A stretch of 64,000 nt of DNA from NCBI GenBank assembly GCA_963717255.1, contig CAVQVT010000011.1:1-64000 (forward strand), given 5' to 3'. The stretch's first letter is position 1. Each line of letters opens with the position of its first letter. The notes beneath the pieces were generated by a model that saw only the letters and a program-made list of their open reading frames with translations, was not told where the DNA came from and did not search any database. Origin of the DNA: CAIYQJ01 sp963717255 (GTDB taxonomy: Bacteria; Chloroflexota; Limnocylindria; Limnocylindrales; CSP1-4). Below are positions 53,214-61,125 of this stretch, one piece after another. The position numbers and the translations under genes are program-made.

Positions 53214-53813
53214 GTGGACCCGAGCCCGGAGCGCGTCGCGGTCGGTCGGGTCCGGGGCCTCCACGGCCTGCGCGGCGCGGTTCGCGTCGAGATCCTGACG
53301 GACCGGCCCGACGACCGCTTCGCCCCTGGGGCGGAGGTCATCGCCGGGTCTCGGACGCTGACGATCCTCGAGGCCGCGCCGGACGGCCCCGGCCTGCGCG
53401 TCCGCTTCCGCGAGATCGGCGACCGGACCGCGGCGGAGTCGCTCCGCGACCTCGACCTGGAGGCCGAGGTGGACCGCGACCGCGACCTCGAACCCGACGC
53501 TGTCTTCTGGCACGAGCTGCGCGGCGTCCGCGTCACGGACGGGGACGGCCGCGACCTCGGGGTGATCCGCGACGTGTACCGTGCGGGGAGCGCGGAGGTG
53601 ATCTCGGTCGGCGGGGGGACCGTCCGCACGTTCGAGGTGCCCGTCGTCCGCGCGTTCATCCTCGAGTGGGCGCCGCGCGAGGGGTCGATCGTGGTCGACT
53701 CCGCCGCGCTGGACCTCCAGCCGGTGGCGGGTCGGCCGGGGGAGGGGAGCGCCGACGCCCCCGGGGAGACCGGACGCCCCGAGGCTGCCGCAGACCGCGG
53801 GAACGACGCATGA
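53214..53813 (+). CDS. rimM: Ribosome maturation factor RimM
   Basis: 199 residues. N-terminal domain starting VAVGRVRGLHGLRGAVRVE and C-terminal PRC-barrel (FWHELRGVRVTDGDGRDLGVI near residue 98, VPVVRAFI). A 35-residue acidic/Pro tail follows. It helps 30S head assembly with S19. GTG start; its stop overlaps the trmD ATG. Confidence 0.94.
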   Translation: MDPSPERVAVGRVRGLHGLRGAVRVEILTDRPDDRFAPGAEVIAGSRTLTILEAAPDGPGLRVRFREIGDRTAAESLRDLDLEAEVDRDRDLEPDAVFWHELRGVRVTDGDGRDLGVIRDVYRAGSAEVISVGGGTVRTFEVPVVRAFILEWAPREGSIVVDSAALDLQPVAGRPGEGSADAPGETGRPEAAADRGNDA

Positions 53814-54572
53814 CGCTGGAGATCGACATCCTCACCCTCTTCCCGGGGATGCTCGCCGGCCCGCTCGACGAGAGCATCCCCGGCCGGGCCATCGCGCGCG
53901 GTCTCGTGAACATCCGCGTGCGGGACCTGCGCGAGTGGGGGCTCGGCCGCCACCGCAGCGTGGACGACGCGCCGTACGGGGGCGGGGCGGGGATGGTCCT
54001 TCGCCCCGAGCCTGTCGGCGACGCCCTCGACGCCCTGCGACGGCCCGGGACCATCGTCGTCCTCATGGACCCCGCCGGCGAGCCATTCCGGCAGTCGGTC
54101 GCCCGCGAGCTGGCCGGACTGGAGCATCTGGTCCTCCTCTGTCCGCGATACGAAGGGGTGGACGACCGCGATCCGTCTGCTCGTGGACCGCGAGATCTCG
54201 ATCGGCGACTACGTCCTCTCGGGGGGCGAGCTCGCCGCCCTGGTGGTCCTCGACTCGGTCATCCGGCTCGTACCGGGCGCGATCGAGGAGGCGTCCACCA
54301 TCGAGGAGTCGTTCTCGCAGGGGCTCCTCGAGTATCCGCAGTACACGCGCCCGGCGGTCTACCGCGGGATGGGCGTCCCAAAGACCCTCACCAGCGGCGA
54401 CCACGGCGCGGTCGCACGGTGGCGCCACGCCGAGGCGCTGCGGCGGACGCTCCGGCGGCGCCCCGACCTCCTGGAGGGCCGGGACCTGACCCCCGAGGAG
54501 CGGCGCGTGCTGGACGAAGAGCGGCAGGCAATCGCGGAGGGAGAGCACCCGACGAGGGGCGCCCGGGCCTGA
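53810..54572 (+). CDS. trmD: tRNA (guanine37-N1)-methyltransferase TrmD, interrupted by one apparent +1 frame break
   Basis: About 254 residues if joined. Frame A (53810 to about 54169): DILTLFPGML, DDAPYGGGAGMVLRPEP and LCPRYEGVDDR. Frame B (about 54171-54572): IRLLVDREISIGDYVLSGGELAALVV and the C-terminal region GLLEYPQYTRPA. Together they make the trefoil-knot SAM site (YEGVDxR ... SIGDYVLSGGE). The join at GACCGC-G-ATCCGT aligns without a gap to the Thermotoga protein if one G is dropped. It protects tRNAs from frameshifting, an essential job. Confidence 0.9.
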
Positions 54573-54587
54573 CCCGCGGCATCTGCG

Positions 54588-54596
54588 TGCTATACT
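54588..54596 (+). promoter_or_regulatory. Candidate extended -10 for rplS
   Basis: TGC TATACT, the best match in the window to an extended -10; the rplS GTG is 84 nt downstream. It suggests that rplS can be expressed apart from trmD. Confidence 0.55.
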
Positions 54597-54679
54597 CCGC
54601 CGTCGGCCGCGCCGTGGCCGCTTCCCAGCGCTCGCCGCGCAGCGCGCCGCTGCCCATGACACGAGAGTAGGAACGCCCC

Positions 54680-55030
54680 GTGAACGTGCTCGACGAGATC
54701 GCCCAGGAACACATCAGGACGGACATCCCGGTGCTCGCCACGGGCGACACCGTGCGGGTGGCGGCCAAGGTCGTCGAGGGCAACCGCGAGCGCATCCAGG
54801 TCTTCGAGGGGACCGTCATGCGTCTCCGGGGCGGCGGCATCACCCGGTCGATCACGGTCCGGCGGATCGCGAGCGGCGTCGGGGTGGAGCGCACGTTCAA
54901 GATCAACAGCCCGCGGATCGACAAGATCGAGGTCGTCCGACACGGCGTCGCGCGGCGCGCTCAGCTCTACTTCCTGCGCAAGCGCGTCGGCAAGGCCGCC
55001 ACGCTCCGCGAGCGTCGCCAGAACGGCTGA
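54680..55030 (+). CDS. rplS: Ribosomal protein L19
   Basis: 116 residues. DTVRVAAKVVEGNRERIQVFEGTV and RTFKINSPRIDKIEVVRHG are family signatures. It lies at the 30S-50S interface. GTG start after a GAGTAGGA-type ribosome site. Confidence 0.97.
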   Translation: MNVLDEIAQEHIRTDIPVLATGDTVRVAAKVVEGNRERIQVFEGTVMRLRGGGITRSITVRRIASGVGVERTFKINSPRIDKIEVVRHGVARRAQLYFLRKRVGKAATLRERRQNG

Positions 55031-55063
55031 CGCCGGCGCCCGCGGCAGAGCACGGGCGACACG

Positions 55064-55822
55064 ATGCGGACCAACGACCCCGCCCGGACCGGAACGACGT
55101 CCCGCCGGCGGGGTCGGTCCTTCGCGGCACCGGCGTCCCCGGGCGGCCGGGCGCAGCTTGCGCCGTGGCACACGGAGCGGCGGGACCCGGACCTCGCCGA
55201 GGAGCGGTGGCTCCGCCGGTCGGGGTTCCGGGCGGTCGCCGGTGTCGACGAGGTGGGTCGGGGCTGCCTCGCGGGACCCGTCGTCGCGGCCGCGGTCATC
55301 CTCCCCGACGGCTGGATCCCGTCAGGGGTGCGCGACTCCAAGCTGCTGACGGCCAGGGACCGCGAGCGGATCGATGCGGACGTCCGCCGCCATGCAGTCG
55401 CATGGGCGGTCGGCTGCGTGGAGCCGCCCCTCATCGACCGGATGAACATCCTCCGCGCGACGATCCTCGCCAGCCAGCTCGCGGTCGCGCGACTCCTGGT
55501 CCGGCCGGATGCGCTCCTCCTGGACTCGCTCGAGATCGCCGGGCTGTCCATCCGGCAGCGAGCGCTCGTGGACGCGGACCGGCTGTGCGCGTCGGTCGCT
55601 GCCGCCTCCGTCGTCGCCAAGGTCGCCCGCGACGCGCTCATGGACCGGTACGACGCCACGTACCCGGGGTACGGGTTCGGCCGTAACCGCGGGTACGCGG
55701 CGCCGGAGCATCGTGGGGCGCTCATCGAGCTCGGCCCGACACCGATCCACCGGCGCACGTTCATCGAGGCGTACGTCACCGGGGGCGGGTCCCCCGGGGA
55801 GGGCCGACCACCGGCCCGGTGA
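55064..55822 (+). CDS. rnhB: Ribonuclease HII
   Basis: 252 residues. Acidic catalytic motifs: AGVDEVGRGCLAGPVV near residue 62, VRDSKLLTARDRE near residue 90, LLLDSLEI near residue 150. It removes ribonucleotides from DNA. About 55 N-terminal polar residues precede the catalytic fold, so the true start may be later. Follows rplS, as in Firmicutes. Confidence 0.92.
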   Translation: MRTNDPARTGTTSRRRGRSFAAPASPGGRAQLAPWHTERRDPDLAEERWLRRSGFRAVAGVDEVGRGCLAGPVVAAAVILPDGWIPSGVRDSKLLTARDRERIDADVRRHAVAWAVGCVEPPLIDRMNILRATILASQLAVARLLVRPDALLLDSLEIAGLSIRQRALVDADRLCASVAAASVVAKVARDALMDRYDATYPGYGFGRNRGYAAPEHRGALIELGPTPIHRRTFIEAYVTGGGSPGEGRPPAR

Positions 55823-55874
55823 TCCAGCGTCGAACGGCGCGCGCGACGATCCCCTGGTGGGACGGGAGGCGCCG

Positions 55875-56249
55875 GTGATCATCGGCAGGAACGCGGAGGA
55901 GCGGGTCGCGGCGATCCTCCAGGCAGCCGGCTGGACGATCCTGGGACGCAACGTCCGGTGCGGCCGCCACGAGCTGGACATCGTCGGCGTGGACCCGGGG
56001 CCGCCGGCGCGTCTCGTGATCGTCGAGGTCCGGTGGCGCGCCTCCCGGTCGCACGGGCTCCCGGAGGAGACGGTCGGCCGCAGGAAGAGGCAGGCGCTCC
56101 ACGCGGGCCTCGGGTGGCTCCTCGCGCGAGGCGCGCTGCCCGACGGGACGCCGCTCCCGCGGCTCCCCGTGCGGCTCGACCTCGTGGGCGTCGAGCCCGG
56201 TCGCGGCGGCGACCTCGCCGTGCGGCATCATCGGGGCGTGCTGGGGTGA
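55875..56249 (+). CDS. yraN: YraN family endonuclease-like protein
   Basis: 124 residues, full family length. Restriction-endonuclease-like core with RNAEERVAAILQAAGW at the start, HELDIVGVD (in place of the usual GEIDLI) near residue 33 and IVEVRWRAS near residue 50. Function unknown; often beside rnhB. GTG 55875 was chosen because GGGAGG lies 5 nt upstream; GTG 55857 adds six residues. Confidence 0.87.
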   Translation: MIIGRNAEERVAAILQAAGWTILGRNVRCGRHELDIVGVDPGPPARLVIVEVRWRASRSHGLPEETVGRRKRQALHAGLGWLLARGALPDGTPLPRLPVRLDLVGVEPGRGGDLAVRHHRGVLG

Positions 56250-56303
56250 GTGGCGAGGCGGCCGGCCGGAGACGCGCCTCGGGCCGGCCCGCGGCCGCCT
56301 CCG

Positions 56304-56312
56304 TGCTACACT
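56304..56312 (+). promoter_or_regulatory. Candidate extended -10 for rpsB-tsf
   Basis: TGC TACACT, about 152 nt before the rpsB GTG, leaving a long leader as expected for an autoregulated ribosomal operon. Confidence 0.55.
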
Positions 56313-56350
56313 CCCCGCGGCCGCTCACCCGGCGGCCCGCGCCCGTGTGG

Positions 56351-56374
56351 GCGCGATCACACACGCGCGATCAC
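56351..56374 (+). repeat. 10-bp direct repeat in the rpsB leader
   Basis: GCGCGATCAC occurs at 56351-56360 and 56365-56374, with ACAC between. It lies about 40-60 nt downstream of the presumed transcription start and could be part of the S2 control site. Confidence 0.35.
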
Positions 56375-56464
56375 CATCGTGGCCCCGGGGCGGTGCCTGC
56401 TGGACGGACGTCCGGCGGTGACCCGGGCCCGACGCGCGGAGGCAGAACCGCAGGAGGTCACTTC

Positions 56465-57448
56465 GTGTCCACCGTCTCCATGCGCCAGCTGCTCGAGGCC
56501 GGCGTCCACTTCGGCCACCAGACGCGGCGCTGGAACCCGAAGATGCGCCCGTTCATCTACGCGGAGCGCAACGGGATCCACATCATCGACCTCGCCCAGA
56601 CGGCGAAGCGGCTCGACATCGCCCTCGATGCCGTCCGCGAGACGACCGCGCGCGGCGAGTCCGTCCTCTTCGTCGGCACGAAGAAGCAGGCTCAGGCGGC
56701 GGTCTCCCAGGAAGCGGATCGCGCCGGCCAGCCCTATGTGAACCACCGCTGGCTCGGCGGGATGCTCACGAACTTCGTGACGATCAAGAAGCGCCTCGGC
56801 CTTCTCGACCAGCTCGAGGCCCGGAAGGCCGCCGGCGACTTCGAGCGGATGACGAAGAAGGAGGCCGCCAAGCTCGACGAGGAGCTCCGCAAGCTCGAGC
56901 TCTCTCTCGGCGGTATCCGGAAGATGCGGCGCCTGCCGGGGCTGGTCTTCATCATCGACCCGGCTCGCGAGCGGATCGCCGTCACCGAGGCGCGCAAGCT
57001 CGAGATCCCGATCGTCGGCACCGGCGACACGAACGTCGACCCAGACGACCTCGACTACATCATCCCGGCGAACGACGACGCCATCCGTGCGATCCGCCTG
57101 CTGGCGTCGGCGATCGCCGACGCCGCGATCGAGGGCGCCCGGGAGCGCGGCGCCCGCGCGGCCGCCGAGCCCGGGGCCGAGCCCGACATGACCGTCGAGG
57201 CCGAGGAGGTCGAGGTCCCGTCCGAGGATCTCGTCGCGGCCGCCGCCCGCGGCTCGCTCACCTTCGAGCCCGATGCGGAGGAGAACGATCTCCTGCCGGG
57301 CGCGCCCGCCGCCGAGATCGTCGCGGCGCCGGAGGCCACGGCGCCGGACGCCGCAGCGCCGGAGGCCGTCGCGGCCGCCGAGCCCGCAGCACCGGAGCCC
57401 GCGGCGGTGGCCGACGCGGAGGACGCGGCGGCCGGCTCGGCCGCCTGA
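56465..57448 (+). CDS. rpsB: Ribosomal protein S2 with long acidic C-terminal tail
   Basis: 327 residues, against about 230-260 usually. The S2 body (1-225) has MRQLLEAGVHFGHQTRRWNPKM, FIYAERNGIHIIDL and RLPGLVFIIDP; the last roughly 90 residues are Ala/Glu/Pro-rich, with a repeated A-P-E/D-A pattern. AGGAGG is 7 nt before the GTG. Followed by tsf in the universal rpsB-tsf-pyrH-frr order. Confidence 0.96.
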   Translation: MSTVSMRQLLEAGVHFGHQTRRWNPKMRPFIYAERNGIHIIDLAQTAKRLDIALDAVRETTARGESVLFVGTKKQAQAAVSQEADRAGQPYVNHRWLGGMLTNFVTIKKRLGLLDQLEARKAAGDFERMTKKEAAKLDEELRKLELSLGGIRKMRRLPGLVFIIDPARERIAVTEARKLEIPIVGTGDTNVDPDDLDYIIPANDDAIRAIRLLASAIADAAIEGARERGARAAAEPGAEPDMTVEAEEVEVPSEDLVAAAARGSLTFEPDAEENDLLPGAPAAEIVAAPEATAPDAAAPEAVAAAEPAAPEPAAVADAEDAAAGSAA

Positions 57449-57525
57449 CCCGCCCCGAACGGACATTCCAGCGGCGGGCGCCAGGGTGCCCGTCGTGGAC
57501 CGAGACGACAGGAGACGCACATCCG

Positions 57526-58125
57526 ATGGCCACGATCAGCGCCGAGGTGGTGAAGGAGCTTCGCGAGCGCACCGGCGCGGGCTTCATGGACTGCAAGCGC
57601 GCCCTCGAGGAGACCGAGGGTGACATGGACAAGGCGGTCGCGCGCCTGCGCGAGAAGGGCCTGGCGGCGGCAGCCAAGAAGGCCGACCGGACCGCCACGG
57701 ACGGCCTCGTGGAGAGCTACATCCATCCGGGCAACAAGGTGGGCGTGCTCATCGAGGTCAACTGCGAGACCGACTTCGTCGCGCGCACGGACGACTTCCG
57801 CAAGCTGGTCCACGACCTGGCCGTCCAGGTGGCGGGGCTCGCTCCCCTCTACGTGGACGTCGAGCGGGTCCCAGAGGCGGACATCGAGGTGAAGCGGGGC
57901 CAGCTGATCGCCTCCGAGGAGCTCCAGAAGAAGCCGGAGGCGATCAGGGGCCAGATCGTGGACGGCCAGCTGAAGAAGTGGTTCAGCGAGGTCTGCCTCT
58001 ACGAGCAGCCGTTCCGCGACACCGACATCACCGTGAAGGCGCTCGTCACGGAGGCGATCGCGCGCCTCGGCGAGAACATCCGCGTCCGGCGGTTCTCGCG
58101 GTTCGCGCTCGGCGAGGAGCTGTGA
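57526..58125 (+). CDS. tsf: Elongation factor Ts
   Basis: 199 residues, the short form. VKELRERTGAGFMDCKRALEE at the N terminus and VNCETDFVARTDDF near residue 78 are signatures. It recycles EF-Tu-GDP. AGGAGA precedes the ATG; its stop overlaps the pyrH GTG. Confidence 0.97.
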   Translation: MATISAEVVKELRERTGAGFMDCKRALEETEGDMDKAVARLREKGLAAAAKKADRTATDGLVESYIHPGNKVGVLIEVNCETDFVARTDDFRKLVHDLAVQVAGLAPLYVDVERVPEADIEVKRGQLIASEELQKKPEAIRGQIVDGQLKKWFSEVCLYEQPFRDTDITVKALVTEAIARLGENIRVRRFSRFALGEEL

Positions 58126-58880
58126 GCGAGGACGGCCACCCGGCCCCGGACAGTTCGCAGGTCCGCTATCGGCGGATCCTCCTCAAGCTCTCCGGCGAGG
58201 CGTTGCTCGGCTCGCGCCAGTACGGCGTCGACCCCGAGTTCTGCGCCTTCATCGCCGCGCAGGTCGCGGACGTCCACGCGCTCGGCGTGGAGGTCGGGAT
58301 CGTCGTGGGCGGGGGGAACATCTTCCGCGGCCTCGCGGCCGCCGCCCGGGGCATGGATCGGGCGACCGGCGACTACATCGGGATGCTCGCGACCGTCATG
58401 AACGGTCTCGCGCTCCAGGACGCCCTCGAGCGGGCGGGGGTCCCCACCCGCGTGATGAGCGCGATCGCGATGAACGAGGTCGCGGAGCCCTACATCCGGC
58501 GGCGCGCGGTCCGGCATCTCGAGAAGGGCCGGGTCGTGATCCTGGCGGCCGGGACCGGGAACCCGTACTTCACGACGGACACGGCCGCGGCACTGCGGGC
58601 CGTGGAGATCCACGCCGAGGTCCTCATGAAGGCGACCAAGGTGGACGGCGTCTACGACGCGGACCCGGTCACCAACCCGGGCGCGCGGCGGTACGATCGG
58701 CTCACGTACGTCGACCTGCTGCGGGATCGGCTGCAGGTGATGGACTCCACCGCGGTCTCGTTGTGCATGGAGAACGACCTCCCGATCATCGTCTTCGATC
58801 TGGACCGCCCCGAGAACATCCGCCGCGTGACGGCGGGCGAGGCGATCGGCACCCTCATCTCCGGAGGTGACCCCGCATGA
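58122..58880 (+). CDS. pyrH: UMP kinase
   Basis: 252 residues. ILLKLSGEALLG near residue 19, VVGGGNIFRG near residue 65, the GTGNPYFTTDTAAALRA region near residue 145 and KATKVDGVYDADP near residue 170. It phosphorylates UMP as a hexamer. GTGA overlap with tsf, ATGA overlap with frr. Confidence 0.97.
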   Translation: MSEDGHPAPDSSQVRYRRILLKLSGEALLGSRQYGVDPEFCAFIAAQVADVHALGVEVGIVVGGGNIFRGLAAAARGMDRATGDYIGMLATVMNGLALQDALERAGVPTRVMSAIAMNEVAEPYIRRRAVRHLEKGRVVILAAGTGNPYFTTDTAAALRAVEIHAEVLMKATKVDGVYDADPVTNPGARRYDRLTYVDLLRDRLQVMDSTAVSLCMENDLPIIVFDLDRPENIRRVTAGEAIGTLISGGDPA

Positions 58881-59434
58881 GCAGCCAGGTCCTCGCCGCC
58901 GTGGAGCCGAAGATGCAACGAGCGGTCGAGGTGATGGAGCGGGACTTCGCCGGCCTCCGGACCGGCCGCGCGTCCACCGCCCTCGTCGAGCGCATCCACG
59001 TGGACTACTACGGGACGCAGACGCCCCTGAACCAGCTCGCCGGGATCAGCGTGCCCGAGCCGCACCAGATCCTGATCCAGCCGTGGGATCGCGGCGTCCT
59101 CGGCGCGATCGAGAAGGCGATCCTCAAGAGCGATGTCGGCCTCACGCCGAACGTCGACGGCACCGTCGTCCGCCTCAACATCCCGCCGCTCACGGAAGAG
59201 CGCCGCCGGGAGATCGTCAAGCAGGTGCACAAGCGGATGGAGGAGGCCCGGGTCGAGATCCGGAACCTCCGCCGCGATGCCGCCGACGCGATCAAGAAGG
59301 AGGAGCGGGACGGCCTCATCGGCACCGACGAGGCCCACCGTGAGCTCGAGAGCCTCCAGCGGATCACGGACGCGAACGTCGCGGCCGTGGACAAGTCCGG
59401 CCACCACAAGGAACAGGAGGTCCTGGAGGTCTAG
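58877..59434 (+). CDS. frr: Ribosome recycling factor
   Basis: 185 residues, the exact family length. DFAGLRTGRAST near residue 24, LNIPPLTEERRREIVKQ near residue 105 and LQRITDANVAAVDKSGHHKEQEVLEV at the end, split here. It frees ribosomes after termination with EF-G. Its last base is shared with the uppS GTG (TAGTG). Confidence 0.97.
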   Translation: MSSQVLAAVEPKMQRAVEVMERDFAGLRTGRASTALVERIHVDYYGTQTPLNQLAGISVPEPHQILIQPWDRGVLGAIEKAILKSDVGLTPNVDGTVVRLNIPPLTEERRREIVKQVHKRMEEARVEIRNLRRDAADAIKKEERDGLIGTDEAHRELESLQRITDANVAAVDKSGHHKEQEVLEV

Positions 59435-60219
59435 TGGCGGCATCCCCGAACGGCGACGGGGTGGACGCCGCGGCCGCGGAGGGTCCGGGGGTCGCGCCCG
59501 GCGGCGCGCCGATGCACGACGTGGAGCCCGCCTTCGACCCACTCCCGACCCATGTCGCGATCATCATGGACGGCAATCGCCGCTGGGCCCGCGAGCGCGG
59601 ACTCCCGGAGGCGGAGGGACACGCGGCCGGGGTCGAGGCGGTGCGCCGGACGGTGTCCCACGCGATCCGGCGCGGGATCCCGGTGCTCAGCCTCTACGCG
59701 TTCAGCCGCGAGAACTGGGGTCGCTCGGATGCCGAGGTCTCCTGGCTGCTCGCCCTCCTCGAGTCGGCCATCCAGACCGAGACGCCCGAGCTCGTCGAGC
59801 AGGGGGTCGAGGTCCGCCTCCTCGGGAGGCTCGACGAGCTGCCCGAGGGCACGCGCCGGTCGATCGAGCCGGCCCTGGACGCCACGCGGAGCGGGAGCCG
59901 CCTGAAGCTGAACATCGCGTTCAACTACGCCGGACGCACCGAGATCGTGGACGCGGTCCGGGCCCTCATCCGGTCCGGGATGCCCGTCGACGCGATCGAC
60001 GAGGACGCCGTGGCAGGCGCGCTGTACACCGCGGGGATGCCGGACCCGGACCTCGTCATCCGGACCGGCGGGGAGCAGCGGCTCTCGAACTTCCTCATCT
60101 GGCAGTCGGCATACGCGGAGTTCGTCTCGACGCCCGTGCAATGGCCGGCCTTCGGCGCGGAGGCGCTCGACGACGCGCTCTCCGACTATGCGCGCAGGTC
60201 GCGCAGATTCGGGCGGTAG
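59434..60219 (+). CDS. uppS: Polyprenyl diphosphate synthase (undecaprenyl type)
   Basis: 261 residues. VAIIMDGNRRWARERG near residue 40 with the catalytic Asp, SLYAFSRENWGR near residue 86 and RTGGEQRLSNFLIWQSAYAEF near residue 208 are the cis-prenyltransferase motifs. It makes the lipid carrier for wall polymers, the same carrier used by the LCP protein in this window. A 35-residue Ala/Gly-rich lead precedes the fold. Confidence 0.95.
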   Translation: MAASPNGDGVDAAAAEGPGVAPGGAPMHDVEPAFDPLPTHVAIIMDGNRRWARERGLPEAEGHAAGVEAVRRTVSHAIRRGIPVLSLYAFSRENWGRSDAEVSWLLALLESAIQTETPELVEQGVEVRLLGRLDELPEGTRRSIEPALDATRSGSRLKLNIAFNYAGRTEIVDAVRALIRSGMPVDAIDEDAVAGALYTAGMPDPDLVIRTGGEQRLSNFLIWQSAYAEFVSTPVQWPAFGAEALDDALSDYARRSRRFGR

Positions 60220-60221
60220 AG

Positions 60222-61049
60222 ATGCTCGTCGATCGTGCCAAGAGCCTCGTCATCCTCGTCCCGGTCGTCGTCGCGCTCGTCGTCGTCGGCCAGCCGTGGT
60301 TCACCCTGGGGATCGCCGCCATCGCCGCAGGCGCCGGGTGGGAGGCCTTCCGCCTGCTGCGCGGCGCCGGGTACGAGGTGCTCGCTCCGGTCGGGATCCT
60401 CGCGGCCGTCGCGATCGTGCTCGAGCCCGCCGTCCCCGGTGCCTCCTTCGTCGGGACCGGCGTGGTGGTGGGCCTGGCCGTCGTCCTCGCGGGGATCGCG
60501 GCGTTCAGCATCACCGACACCAAGCGCGGCTTCGAGGCCTGGATGGCGACGGTCTTCGGGGCGCTCTACGTGAGCCTCCTGGCGTTCCTCCCCCGGCTCT
60601 GGGACGCCGCGCCGGCCATCCCGGCCTCGGCAGCGGCGGACCCGCTGGGGGCCGGGCGGGCGTGGTTCGTCCTGCTCCTGCTGACGGTCTGGTCGTACGA
60701 CACGGGCGCCTTCCTCGTCGGGCGGCAGATCGGGAAGCACAAGTTCCTCACGCACCTCTCGCCGTCCAAGTCGATCGAGGGGCTGATCGGCGGGATCGTC
60801 GCGGCCACCGTCGTCGGGATCGTCGGCTTCGTGCTTCTCGGCCAGCCGCTCATCGCCGGGCTCCTCTGGGGACCGGTCATCGCGATCGCCGCGCAGGCCG
60901 GCGACCTCGCCGAGTCCCTGCTCAAGCGAGCCGCGGGCGCGAAGGACTCCAGTCACCTGATCCCGGGTCACGGCGGGATCCTCGACCGGGTGGACTCGTT
61001 CCTCTTCGCCGCGCCGGTCGCCGTCCTCTATGTCGTCCTCCTGGGCTGA
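60222..61049 (+). CDS. cdsA: Phosphatidate cytidylyltransferase
   Basis: 275 residues with about eight membrane helices. The signature runs from LLKRAAGAKDSSHLIPGHG through GILDRVDS near residues 235-262. It makes CDP-diacylglycerol from CTP and phosphatidate, downstream of PlsX chemistry. ATG 2 nt after the uppS stop. Confidence 0.96.
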   Translation: MLVDRAKSLVILVPVVVALVVVGQPWFTLGIAAIAAGAGWEAFRLLRGAGYEVLAPVGILAAVAIVLEPAVPGASFVGTGVVVGLAVVLAGIAAFSITDTKRGFEAWMATVFGALYVSLLAFLPRLWDAAPAIPASAAADPLGAGRAWFVLLLLTVWSYDTGAFLVGRQIGKHKFLTHLSPSKSIEGLIGGIVAATVVGIVGFVLLGQPLIAGLLWGPVIAIAAQAGDLAESLLKRAAGAKDSSHLIPGHGGILDRVDSFLFAAPVAVLYVVLLG

Positions 61050-61125
61050 CGGCCGGGTGGGCCCGGCTCCGCGGGTGCCCGAACGACCGGCGACCGGACG
61101 ACCGGGCGCTCCGGGGAGCGACCCC

